From NCBI RefSeq assembly GCF_025061645.1, contig NZ_JANYMP010000001.1:734455-798454 (forward strand): 64,000 nucleotides of DNA, in the 5' to 3' direction. The position numbers and the translations under genes were made by a program. Below the pieces are notes generated by a model. It had not been told where the DNA came from. It was given only the letters and a program-made list of their open reading frames with translations, and searched no databases. Positions 33,942 through 41,085 of the stretch are shown piece by piece. Source of the stretch: Umezawaea endophytica. Its GTDB lineage: Bacteria; Actinomycetota; Actinomycetes; Mycobacteriales; Pseudonocardiaceae. Numbering within the stretch: position 1 is the stretch's first letter; the number at the start of each line of letters is the position of its first letter.

Positions 33942-34835
33942 TCAGGTCGTCAAGCGACCGGCCCGGTGCAGCGTCTGCACGGCCTGGACGGTGGCGTACC
34001 CGCGCCACTCCAACTCCGCCGCCGGGGAGAAGGCGGCGAAGTCGACCACCCAGCCGCCGTCGTCGAGCTGCCGTTCGGCGAGCCGGTCCAGCTCGGCCTC
34101 GATCACCCCGTGCCGCAGCAACGCGCTCGCGGGCGTGCCCGGTACCGGCGCGAAGTTGAGCGCGCGCATGGTCTCCCCCTCGCTGCCGCCCTCGACCGGG
34201 ACGAGGCCGGTGTCCGGCACGAACTTCCCGAGCCGCTCCAGCAATGGCGCGGCCTCGGGGTGCCGGTCGTGGGCGGCGTCGAGGAAGCGGATGGCGAACG
34301 ACAGCTCGATCGCGTGCGGCTGCGTCTCCACCGAGGCGATGGCGTCCAGGCAGTACGCGGTCGCCCGCGCCAGCCACGGGTGCGCGGCGACCGCGGCGTC
34401 GTGCACCGCGACCCGATGGGCCACACCGGCGGCGAACGCCGTGCTCTGCAACGCCGACACCACCGGATCGGCACCAGCCCAGAACGTCGCGCACCCCGCG
34501 GGATCGGCGACCGGCAACGCGAACGGCAACCCGCCGTCGGGCAACGTCACCGAATCGAGCCAATCGCACAACTCGACCGCGCGCGGAGTCGTCAACGGCG
34601 CGACGTCCTCGAACACCTCAAACGCGTGCAACGCCCCCGCGGGCTGACTCTCGCCCGCCCGCAAATCCGGCTCCAGCCCCCAGCCGTAACCACCATCGGC
34701 ATTGCGATAACCGTCCACCGCGGCCAACACCGCCTCCGGTCCGGTCCGGCCGAGGAGGAGGTCGAAACGACGGCGGTCGAGCACACGACCGTGCCTCGCG
34801 AGGAACGAGGCGGCACGGGAGAGGTCAACAGTCAT
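33942..34835 (-). CDS. alpha-alpha toroid (prenyltransferase/squalene-cyclase repeat-like) protein
   Basis: This 297-residue soluble protein has QW-like repeats, for example NADGGYGWGLEPDLRAGESQ, and a final LDDGGWVVDFAA with EWRGYATVQAVQTL. This is the alpha-alpha toroid fold shared by squalene-hopene cyclases and protein prenyltransferase beta chains. No DxDD cyclase motif is visible and the chain is under half the length of a squalene cyclase, so it may only bind or act on another substrate. The ATG at 34835 starts MTVDLSRAASF. It is divergent from a TetR gene. Its proximity to the P450 cluster is suggestive, but it is transcribed separately. Confidence 0.75.
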   Translation of the reverse strand: MTVDLSRAASFLARHGRVLDRRRFDLLLGRTGPEAVLAAVDGYRNADGGYGWGLEPDLRAGESQPAGALHAFEVFEDVAPLTTPRAVELCDWLDSVTLPDGGLPFALPVADPAGCATFWAGADPVVSALQSTAFAAGVAHRVAVHDAAVAAHPWLARATAYCLDAIASVETQPHAIELSFAIRFLDAAHDRHPEAAPLLERLGKFVPDTGLVPVEGGSEGETMRALNFAPVPGTPASALLRHGVIEAELDRLAERQLDDGGWVVDFAAFSPAAELEWRGYATVQAVQTLHRAGRLTT

Positions 34836-34948
34836 ACCCCCAGCATGGGGGCGGCCGCGCGGGGGTGTCTTGCACGAAACGGTCGTGGTCGTTCTGAACG
34901 CCACCTGCGGGTCACCGCCGCCCGTGCGGAGCGCGGGGCCGCTCTAGG

Positions 34949-35581
34949 ATGACGACCGTGAGCCCCCGAGGTCAGCGCCGGATCGACGAGATCGGCGAGG
35001 AGAGCCGTCGCCGCATCCTCGACGCGGCCGAGGAGTTGTTCGCGGATCGCGGGTTCGACCGCACGTCGTTCGTGGACATCTCCGAGCGCTCGGGCATCAG
35101 TCGCGGGTCGATCCCGTGGCACTTCAAGAACAAGGACGGCCTCGTGATGGCCGTCGTCGAACGCGCGATCGACCGGGTGATGGTGCCGGAGCGGTACACG
35201 GCGCTGCCGCCGCTGGCCGACCTGCTCGACGACTACGCCGCGTGGGTGCGCAGCGGCAACTCGGCGCTGACGTTCATGCTGCTGACCGAGGCCATGAGCA
35301 GCACGGGCACCGTGCACAGCCGGTACCAGGAGTTCCTCGCCCGGCGGCGCGACGGCCTCGAGCTGTGGGTGCGCGCGCAACGGCCCGGAGGCGTGGATCC
35401 CGAGACCGCGTCGACGCGGGAGCGCGGGTTCGCGGTGGCGCTCAACGGCGCGCTCATCGGCATCCACCTCCAGGCGCTCATCGACCCCGACAGCTTCGAC
35501 CTGGACGAGGCCATGCGGTCGGTCGCGACCCTGTTCGAGAAGAACCTGGCCGAGGTCTGGACCACCCCGCCCGAATCCTGA
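34949..35581 (+). CDS. TetR-family transcriptional regulator
   Basis: This 210-residue repressor has a typical N-terminal HTH (RILDAAEELFADRGFDRTSFVDISERSGISRGSIPWHFKNK) and a helical ligand domain. It sits between the divergent toroid gene and the convergent SDR gene, with the MFS transporter beyond. Plausible targets are its own promoter region (34836-34948) and the SDR/MFS divergent promoter, where a 10-bp inverted repeat lies. Which one it binds is not shown. Confidence 0.9.
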   Translation: MTTVSPRGQRRIDEIGEESRRRILDAAEELFADRGFDRTSFVDISERSGISRGSIPWHFKNKDGLVMAVVERAIDRVMVPERYTALPPLADLLDDYAAWVRSGNSALTFMLLTEAMSSTGTVHSRYQEFLARRRDGLELWVRAQRPGGVDPETASTRERGFAVALNGALIGIHLQALIDPDSFDLDEAMRSVATLFEKNLAEVWTTPPES

Positions 35582-35613
35582 GACGGCGCCGGGCCGCCGG
35601 ACCCGGCACCGTC
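35582..35613. terminator. bidirectional terminator hairpin
   Basis: GACGGCGCCGGG and CCCGGCACCGTC form a 12-bp stem with one G-T pair and an 8-base loop, starting right after the TetR stop and facing the converging SDR gene. Confidence 0.65.
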
Positions 35614-35616
35614 GGG

Positions 35617-36423
35617 TCAGGAAGCCTCGGGCATGGAGTCGAGGATGGCCTCCATCCGGGTCCGCACCCAAGGCCGCATCGAGGCGTCGGTGTGGATCCA
35701 CGGCGACCGGGCCTCCATCCCGGCGACGACCATCTCGCCGACGTCGTCGATCCCGGTGCCCGCCTTGAGGAACGCCTCGGTGGCCTGGAGGACTCCTTCC
35801 CCGAACCGGTCCGGGGAGACGTCCTCGCCCGCCGACCGGGAGTTGCGCAGGATGTCGGTGGCGACGGGGCCGGGGCACAGCACGCTCACGTCGATGCCGT
35901 GCTCGCCCGCCGCCAGCCGCAACGACTCCGACAGCCCGACCACCGCGAACTTGGCCGTCGAGTAGAGCACGTTGGTGCCCGCCACCAGGCCCGCGCCCGA
36001 CGCGGTGTTCACCACGTACCCGCCCTCGCCGCGGTCGACCATGCGGGGCAGGAACGTCTGGACCCCGTTGACCACGCCGACGAGGTTGATGCCGAGCGCC
36101 ACGTCCCACTGCTCGTACCGCAGGTCCGCCACCGCCGAGTACGGCGCGAACCCCGCGTTGTTGAACAGCAGGTCGACGGGCCCCAGTTCCGCCTCGACCC
36201 GGTCGGCGGCCGAGGCGAACGCCGCGCGGTCCCGCACGTCAAGCCGGACGGTCTCGACGACCGTCGTCCGCGACAGCTCGGCCCCGCTCCGCGCGAGCGC
36301 CTCCTCGTCGACGTCCGCCAGCGCGAGCCGCACACCGCGCCTGCCCAACGCCCGCGCGATCCCCAGCCCGATGCCCTGACCGCCGCCGGTGATGAAGGCG
36401 ACCGACCCCTTCCAGTCCCTCAT
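35617..36423 (-). CDS. short-chain dehydrogenase/reductase
   Basis: This 268-residue NAD(P)-dependent oxidoreductase has the Rossmann loop TGGGQGIG, the NNAG motif (LLFNNAGFAP) and the active site YSTAK. The adenine pocket LALADVDEEAL suggests NAD(H) rather than NADP(H). Classical SDR length. The ATG at 36423 has GGGAAGGG upstream. It is divergent from the MFS gene and may be co-regulated with it. The substrate (a secondary alcohol or ketone) is unknown. Confidence 0.9.
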   Translation of the reverse strand: MRDWKGSVAFITGGGQGIGLGIARALGRRGVRLALADVDEEALARSGAELSRTTVVETVRLDVRDRAAFASAADRVEAELGPVDLLFNNAGFAPYSAVADLRYEQWDVALGINLVGVVNGVQTFLPRMVDRGEGGYVVNTASGAGLVAGTNVLYSTAKFAVVGLSESLRLAAGEHGIDVSVLCPGPVATDILRNSRSAGEDVSPDRFGEGVLQATEAFLKAGTGIDDVGEMVVAGMEARSPWIHTDASMRPWVRTRMEAILDSMPEAS

Positions 36424-36445
36424 GAGCACGACCCTTCCCGCAGTT

Positions 36446-36482
36446 CTATGTTGACATGATATCTCTGTGTTGGTCAGCATAG
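36446..36482. promoter_or_regulatory. divergent promoter with 10-bp inverted repeat
   Basis: CTATGTTGAC (36446-36455) and GTCAGCATAG (36473-36482) are inverted with one mismatch and a 17-bp spacer. A consensus-like -35 TTGACA lies at 36451-36456 toward the MFS gene. The region is AT-rich compared with its surroundings. It is a candidate repressor site between the SDR and MFS genes. Confidence 0.5.
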
Positions 36483-36538
36483 AGATGTGCGCGCCGGGGG
36501 TCCACCTCGTGGGAGCGCACCGCCGAGGAGGGACACCG

Positions 36539-37870
36539 ATGACCGAACAGGACCGTGCCGTGACCAGCGATCCCGCACCGCCGCCGGAGATGGCGTTCAA
36601 GGAGGTCGTGTCCGTCGGCGGGCGCATGACGTTGGGCGTGGTCGTCGGGTTCCAGGTGCTCGACAGCGTCGACAACGCGGTGTTCGGCATCTTCGCGCCC
36701 GAGATCAGCGAGTCGCTCGGCCTCACGTCGACGGAGATCACCGTCGTCGCGGCGCTCGCCGGGATCATGGTCGCCCTCGCCGCGCTCCCGCTCGGCTGGC
36801 TCGGGGACCGCCGCCGCCGCACCACCATCGCGGGCGCCTACACCCTCGCCTGGGCCTTCGCGGCCGCGCTCGTGGGCGTGGTCCAGAACCTCTGGCACCT
36901 GGTGCTGGCCCGCGTGGTCGCGGGCGTCGGCAAGGCGGGTGAGGGGCCCATCCAGGTCTCGCTCCTGACCGACACCTACCCGCGGGCCGGCCGTGGTCGG
37001 GTGCTCGGCCTCCACCGCGCCGCCCAACCGCTGGGCATCGTCGCCGGTCCCGTCCTGGCCGCGGTCTTCGCCGCGACCGTTCCCGCCGAGCACGAACCGT
37101 GGAGGTGGGCGTTCGCCTTCCTCGCCCTGCCGGGCCTGGTCCTGGGCGTGGCCGCCCTGCGCCTGCGCGAACCCGCCAGGGGCCGCTTCGACCGCGAGAC
37201 GCCACGGCCGGTCCCCGCCCCCGTGCCGCTGCGCGCCGCGTTCGCGCGGCTCAGGGAGATCCGCACGTTCACCTTCGTCCTGATCGCGATGGGCGCGTTC
37301 GGCCTGTGCGTGGTCGCCGTGCCGATCCACCTGACCTTCATCCTCGAAGACCGCCTAGGGCAGGGCATGGTCGCCCGCAGCACGATCTTCGCCATCAGCG
37401 CGGTCGGCGGCCTGGTGGGCGCGGCGCTGGCGGGCGTCCACAGCGACCGCCTGTTCCGCCGCAGCCCCACCACGGCCCTCCACCTCGCCGCGGGCGCGCT
37501 GGCCGCGCTCGGCATCGGCTTCGCCTTCCAGGCGTACTCCCCCGACGTGGCGACGTTCGTGGTCATCGGCACGCTCACCCAGGGGATGCTGTTCGCGGGC
37601 ATCGTCCCGCTGAGCATCACCGTCGCCGCGATCACCCCGCCCGAGATCCGCGCCACCGCGTTCGCACTGGTGGGCTTCAGCCTGGCGTTCGTCGGCGGCC
37701 TCGGCGGCGCGGTCGCCACCAGGATCGCCGAGTCGCTCTGGGGCGCCCAAGCGGCCATCGCCGCGATCGCCCCGACCGCGTCCATCGCGGCAGGCCTCGT
37801 CCTGGTGGCGGGCGCACGTCACCTACCCCGCGACATCAGGGGGAACGGCACGGACGAGGGGGGTCGGTGA
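36539..37870 (+). CDS. MFS transporter with C-terminus altered by islet insertion
   Basis: This 443-residue major facilitator has about 12 membrane helices, with the cytoplasmic loop LGWLGDRRRRTT after helix 2 and a matching loop HSDRLFRRSP halfway. It probably exports or imports a small organic molecule by proton coupling. The ATG at 36539 has GAGGAGGG. Its last codons encode RGNGTDEGGR, and the DNA for NGTDE recurs 1.7 kb downstream, where the same frame continues RGHD and stops. The present C-terminus is therefore probably not the ancestral one; the change affects only the soluble tail. Confidence 0.9.
   Translation: MTEQDRAVTSDPAPPPEMAFKEVVSVGGRMTLGVVVGFQVLDSVDNAVFGIFAPEISESLGLTSTEITVVAALAGIMVALAALPLGWLGDRRRRTTIAGAYTLAWAFAAALVGVVQNLWHLVLARVVAGVGKAGEGPIQVSLLTDTYPRAGRGRVLGLHRAAQPLGIVAGPVLAAVFAATVPAEHEPWRWAFAFLALPGLVLGVAALRLREPARGRFDRETPRPVPAPVPLRAAFARLREIRTFTFVLIAMGAFGLCVVAVPIHLTFILEDRLGQGMVARSTIFAISAVGGLVGAALAGVHSDRLFRRSPTTALHLAAGALAALGIGFAFQAYSPDVATFVVIGTLTQGMLFAGIVPLSITVAAITPPEIRATAFALVGFSLAFVGGLGGAVATRIAESLWGAQAAIAAIAPTASIAAGLVLVAGARHLPRDIRGNGTDEGGR
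37842..37858 (+). repeat. left 17-bp direct repeat of the defence islet
   Basis: GGAACGGCACGGACGAG, inside the last codons of the MFS gene, is identical to 39548-39564. After one mismatch the next four bases (GGGG) also match, so the similarity spans 22 bp. The two copies bracket the methyltransferase/nuclease pair. Confidence 0.85.
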
Positions 37871-37927
37871 GAGGACAGGTGGCCTACTCCTGAGTCGCTG
37901 GGCCGTTTCGCGTGGCGGCCTCTCGCC

Positions 37928-38515
37928 TCAGGAGCTCTCAAGTTCGTCCTCGGTGAAGCGGAGCGCTTCTTCCGCGCGCTTGATCAGGTCCAGGTAGGTG
38001 AGCACCCGGATTCGACTCTGGCCCACGTTGAAGGAGCGGACGGCCGTGGCGACCGTCTCCGCGGCAACCCCGGATATCTCCACGTGGTCGGGATTACCGA
38101 TCACCACAGTGCCCTCGGCACGGCGGTAGTCGTAGTCCTGACCGAGTGCGTCGCGGTGGATCCTGTCCAGCGTCGGCCCCGCGTCGTCCATCATCTGGAC
38201 GTAGCCCCTGCATTGGCTCACCGCGTCGTGCACGTCGGCCGACATGACCAGGTTCGCGCCTTGCACCTTGACCAGCCTGGCTCCGGGCCTCTTGAGTTCG
38301 ACGACGTGAACGCTGCGGTCAGCGCGCACCAGAAGGATGTCGTGCTGCCCGAGGGGCATCAGGTCACGCCGGTCGGCCGTCTCCGTGTACTCACCACCGA
38401 AGATCCAGTGGCTGCGCCCGATCAGCCGCTGAACCGCGGCTTCCGTCGTCTTCTTGTCGGCGACGATCTCACGAAGGTCCTTCAGCAGTTCGCGACGCTG
38501 GCTGATCACCGCCAA
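37928..38515 (-). CDS. Shedu-like (DUF4263/SduA) nuclease domain protein
   Basis: This protein of about 195 residues matches the Shedu nuclease core. LIGRSHWIFGGEYTET is followed by the PD-(D/E)xK-type signature QHDILLVRADRSVHVVELKRP, with Asp59, Glu73 and Lys75 as likely catalytic residues. Shedu proteins cut DNA to stop phage or foreign DNA. The start is uncertain: TTG at 38515 is used here, GTG at 38509 is possible, and a strong GAGGAGG lies somewhat too far upstream. The frame runs open upstream to a six-G run inside the methyltransferase gene, where a +1 or -2 shift would give a single fused protein. It overlaps the methyltransferase frame by 47 bp. Confidence 0.75.
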   Translation of the reverse strand: MAVISQRRELLKDLREIVADKKTTEAAVQRLIGRSHWIFGGEYTETADRRDLMPLGQHDILLVRADRSVHVVELKRPGARLVKVQGANLVMSADVHDAVSQCRGYVQMMDDAGPTLDRIHRDALGQDYDYRRAEGTVVIGNPDHVEISGVAAETVATAVRSFNVGQSRIRVLTYLDLIKRAEEALRFTEDELESS

Positions 38516-39524
38516 CTCGGCCGACCGGCGTTCCTCCTCGGTCGGGTCCAGCGCGGGAACGACTCCCCCCGTCTTCGCCGTACGTGACGGCCTGAATCCG
38601 CACGTTCTCGTGGGCGATCACCTCGTCCTGCCGGTCACGGACGAAGTGCGACCCGCCGTCGACCCAGCGGCGGCCGGTCTCGTGCGCGACCGCGGCGGCC
38701 GTGTCCGAGTCGCCGAAGTAGTCGAGCACGAGGTCGCCGGGGTTGGTCGCGATCGGGAGAAGACGGCGCAGCAGTCGTTCGGACGGCGGAACCGAACGGT
38801 GCCCGTCAGCCAGGTCCCACACCGTGCCGGGCAGCTCGTCAGGGGCTTCGGACAGGTAGAGCTTCAACCGGGGACGGCCGCCGGATGACCAGGCGATGCG
38901 TCCTTCGCTGTCCAGTTCCTCGAAGCGGTGCCGGGTGAATCGCCAAGATCGGTGGGCAGGCGGCCGCACAGCGGCGCCGCTCGGACCCCGTACCTCGTAA
39001 CGCAGGTGCTCACGTGGGACAGGAGAGAACAGGTCACCCGCCAGCCACGGCCCGCGGGGGTCGTTGTCGGGGTTTCCGTATCGCGGCTCCGACTCGGCTG
39101 TGCGGGGAAGGGGGTTCGACTGCCACGTCGAAATGTCCCTCGCGAAGACGAGGAGGTAGTCATGGCTGGTGGTGAAGTAACGGGAGTCCCTACGGCCGGC
39201 GTTCTGAACGACGACCGTGGCCACGAAATTCGACCAGCCGTAGACCTTGTTCATCAGCAGACGGCAGTCGGCCAGCCGGTTGTCGTCGAGGTGCACCCAG
39301 ACCGAGCCATCAGGGGAGAGCAGGTCGCGCACCAGGCGCAGGTGTTCCTGCATCAGACCGAGCCAGGAAGGCTTGCCGGGAACGTCCTCGTGCTCGACCA
39401 TCCGATTCGTGTCCCACGGTGGCGCCAGATAGGCCAGCTTGACCTTGCCCCGATGGTGATCGGCATCGTTCAGGGTGCGAAGCGCGTCGTCGCTGTCTCC
39501 CTGACTGAGCAGGCTTCCCGTCAT
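38469..39524 (-). CDS. Mod-like (type III/N6-N4) DNA methyltransferase homologue with inactivated catalytic motif
   Basis: This 351-residue protein follows the type III Mod plan: WLGLMQEHLRLVRDLLSPDG, HLDDNRLADCRLLMNKVYG, a middle target-recognition-like part with NPDNDPRGPW, and a C-terminal SAM-loop region. The catalytic motif reads LAPPWDTN (residues 33-40) instead of (D/N)PP(Y/W), with Ala from a GCG codon. The SAM motif FxGSGT reads FGDSDT (270-275). Methylation is therefore very unlikely. DNA recognition may remain. The last 34 residues, after VTYGEDGG, do not look like the family and may be the product of a frameshift at six G. It is probably the recognition partner of the Shedu-like nuclease. 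Confidence 0.8.
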   Translation of the reverse strand: MTGSLLSQGDSDDALRTLNDADHHRGKVKLAYLAPPWDTNRMVEHEDVPGKPSWLGLMQEHLRLVRDLLSPDGSVWVHLDDNRLADCRLLMNKVYGWSNFVATVVVQNAGRRDSRYFTTSHDYLLVFARDISTWQSNPLPRTAESEPRYGNPDNDPRGPWLAGDLFSPVPREHLRYEVRGPSGAAVRPPAHRSWRFTRHRFEELDSEGRIAWSSGGRPRLKLYLSEAPDELPGTVWDLADGHRSVPPSERLLRRLLPIATNPGDLVLDYFGDSDTAAAVAHETGRRWVDGGSHFVRDRQDEVIAHENVRIQAVTYGEDGGSRSRAGPDRGGTPVGRVGGDQPASRTAEGPS

Positions 39525-39547
39525 TCGACCAGCCTAGGACTCCTCGC

Positions 39548-39564
39548 GGAACGGCACGGACGAG
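39548..39564 (+). repeat. right 17-bp direct repeat of the defence islet
   Basis: Identical to 37842-37858, 24 bp upstream of the methyltransferase-like start. In the MFS reading frame it encodes NGTDE and continues to a TAG at 39577-39579. Confidence 0.85.
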
Positions 39565-39584
39565 AGGGGCCACGACTAGCGTCC

Positions 39585-39597
39585 GTCCACAGTGGAC
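39585..39597. promoter_or_regulatory. 13-bp palindrome upstream of the islet
   Basis: GTCCACAGTGGAC is a perfect palindrome with one central base, between the esterase stop and the islet. Its 11-bp core recurs inverted at 47495-47505 upstream of the PobA-like gene. The role is unknown. Confidence 0.35.
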
Positions 39598-39603
39598 CCA
39601 TCC

Positions 39604-41085
39604 TCACCGACGCCCGTCCCACGCCCCCCGTTCGACCCCCGCGGCGTCCGGAACCACCGCGGACGGCGTGTCGTAAACCATCGTCGACCTCTCCCCCGTG
39701 TCGTAGGTCGGCCAGCCGGGGTCGCCGGTGGTCACGAAGTCGACCCACGCGCGGTGCATCTCGGTCGCGAGGGCGGTCGGTGCGTCGGTGAACCTGGTGC
39801 GGGTCTGTGGTGGGAGTTGGTCGACCACGGCCAGGTCGTCGCGGGTGAAGGGGATCTCGATGCCGTGGAACGACGACTGGCCGCGGCGGGCGGTCGGTGG
39901 TTCCCAGCGGAACTCGTAGAGCCACGACGGTACCTTCCTGGCCTCGACCAGGCGGATCGTCGGGATGCGGAAACCCCAGTCGCTCCAGGCCGCTTCGGCG
40001 AGTTCGGCGCGGTCCGAGAGGTGGCGGCCGCCGGTTCGGTAGGCGTCCGCGAGGGCGCGGTCGAGGCCGATCGTGCGGCGGAGGCCGCGGAGGGCGAGCG
40101 GGCCGATCACGGGTAGTGCGCGGAGGGCCGCGACGAAGTCGACGGTCTCGTTGCGGACGGTCCCGGTCAGCAGGGGCACGTCCGAGCCCGCGGCGGCGTC
40201 CAGCGGTGACGTGGGCAGCAGGTCCGTGCCGTGCACCGCGCGGAACGGGCTCAGCAGCAGTGACCGCGGGTCGCCGCGCAGGAATCCGAGCAGGAACCGC
40301 ACCATCAGCCACTGGGACGTGGCGGCGGTGCGTTCCAGCGACACGCCCGCGAACCCCTCGGGGGTCGCGGGGACCCCGAGGCGGCGGGCGGCGAGGCGGG
40401 TCACGCGGGTGGCCTCGTCCGCGTCCACGCTGGCCACCGAGCAGCCGCTCTGCGCTATCGCCCGCGAGAACAGGCCCGCCGAACCGGGCATCGCGAGCTG
40501 GAACATGACGCTCACCGCACCACCGGACTGGCCCATGATCGTGACCCGGTCCGGGTCGCCGCCGAAGGCCGCGATGTTGCGCCGCACCCACTCCAGCGCG
40601 GCCTGCTGGTCCCGCAGCCCGAGGTTGTCACGGCCCTCGCCGAGGTGCAGGAAGCCGTCGATCCCCACCCGGTAGTTGACGCCGACGTGCACGACGCCGT
40701 CACGGGCGAACGCCCGGCCGCTGTACCCGGCGAACGACCCGGACCCGGTCAGGTACCCGCCGCCGTGGATGTGCACGACCACCGGCAGACCCGCAGCCCC
40801 CGGATCGGGCGTCCACACCTCCAGTGTGAGGCAGTCCTCCCCGATCGCGCTCGCGTCCGAGGGCGCGAAGACGGGCGCCAGCGGGTCGTCGGCCGTGATG
40901 GGCTGCGGCGCCAGCGCGCCCGCTCGGGTCGCGTCGCGCACGCCGTCCCACTTCTCCGGCGCCTGGGGCGGCAGGAACCGCCGCGGCCCGAACGGCGGAG
41001 CGGCGTAGGGCACCCCGCGGAAGAGGTGCAGACCGTCGACGACGACGCCTGCGACGGTGCCGTGCTCGGTGGTCACGTGCGTCAT
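39604..41085 (-). CDS. type-B carboxylesterase
   Basis: This 493-residue cytoplasmic hydrolase (no signal) has the family start GTVAGVVVDGLHLFRGVPYAAPP, the oxyanion loop HIHGGGYLTGS and the nucleophile motif GQSGGAVSV (usually GESAGA). The ATG start overlaps the stop of the acyl-CoA ligase gene (ATGA at 41082-41085), so ligase and esterase form one operon. A joint role would be to free an acid from its ester and then activate it, with the adjacent thiolase operon shortening it (inference). The exact ester is unknown. Confidence 0.9.
   Translation of the reverse strand: MTHVTTEHGTVAGVVVDGLHLFRGVPYAAPPFGPRRFLPPQAPEKWDGVRDATRAGALAPQPITADDPLAPVFAPSDASAIGEDCLTLEVWTPDPGAAGLPVVVHIHGGGYLTGSGSFAGYSGRAFARDGVVHVGVNYRVGIDGFLHLGEGRDNLGLRDQQAALEWVRRNIAAFGGDPDRVTIMGQSGGAVSVMFQLAMPGSAGLFSRAIAQSGCSVASVDADEATRVTRLAARRLGVPATPEGFAGVSLERTAATSQWLMVRFLLGFLRGDPRSLLLSPFRAVHGTDLLPTSPLDAAAGSDVPLLTGTVRNETVDFVAALRALPVIGPLALRGLRRTIGLDRALADAYRTGGRHLSDRAELAEAAWSDWGFRIPTIRLVEARKVPSWLYEFRWEPPTARRGQSSFHGIEIPFTRDDLAVVDQLPPQTRTRFTDAPTALATEMHRAWVDFVTTGDPGWPTYDTGERSTMVYDTPSAVVPDAAGVERGAWDGRR

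Larger units (their letters stand above)
37842..39564. mobile_element. putative inserted defence islet (methyltransferase-like plus Shedu-like nuclease)
   Basis: A 1.7-kb segment flanked by perfect 17-bp direct repeats contains two minus-strand genes and nothing else. The right repeat, read in the MFS frame, continues AGG GGC CAC GAC TAG, an intact alternative end for the transporter. This is expected if the islet entered the 3' end of the MFS gene. GC is lower inside: a hand count of 39121-39180 gives 33 of 60 bases. No integrase, transposase or terminal inverted repeat is visible, so the mechanism of movement is unknown. Confidence 0.7.

Noticed and set aside
37887..37934. CTCCTGAG/CTCAGGAG inverted repeat as a terminal inverted repeat of the islet
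   Set aside because: Both arms are at the left end only; no matching sequence is seen at the right end. It may be a weak terminator.
38469..39524. A working restriction-modification pair
   Set aside because: The methyltransferase homologue lacks the catalytic Asp/Asn and the normal SAM loop, so it cannot be expected to protect host DNA.
37842..39564. Insertion sequence or integron cassette
   Set aside because: No transposase, integrase, terminal inverted repeat or attC-like site is visible. The direct repeat is too long for a usual IS target duplication.
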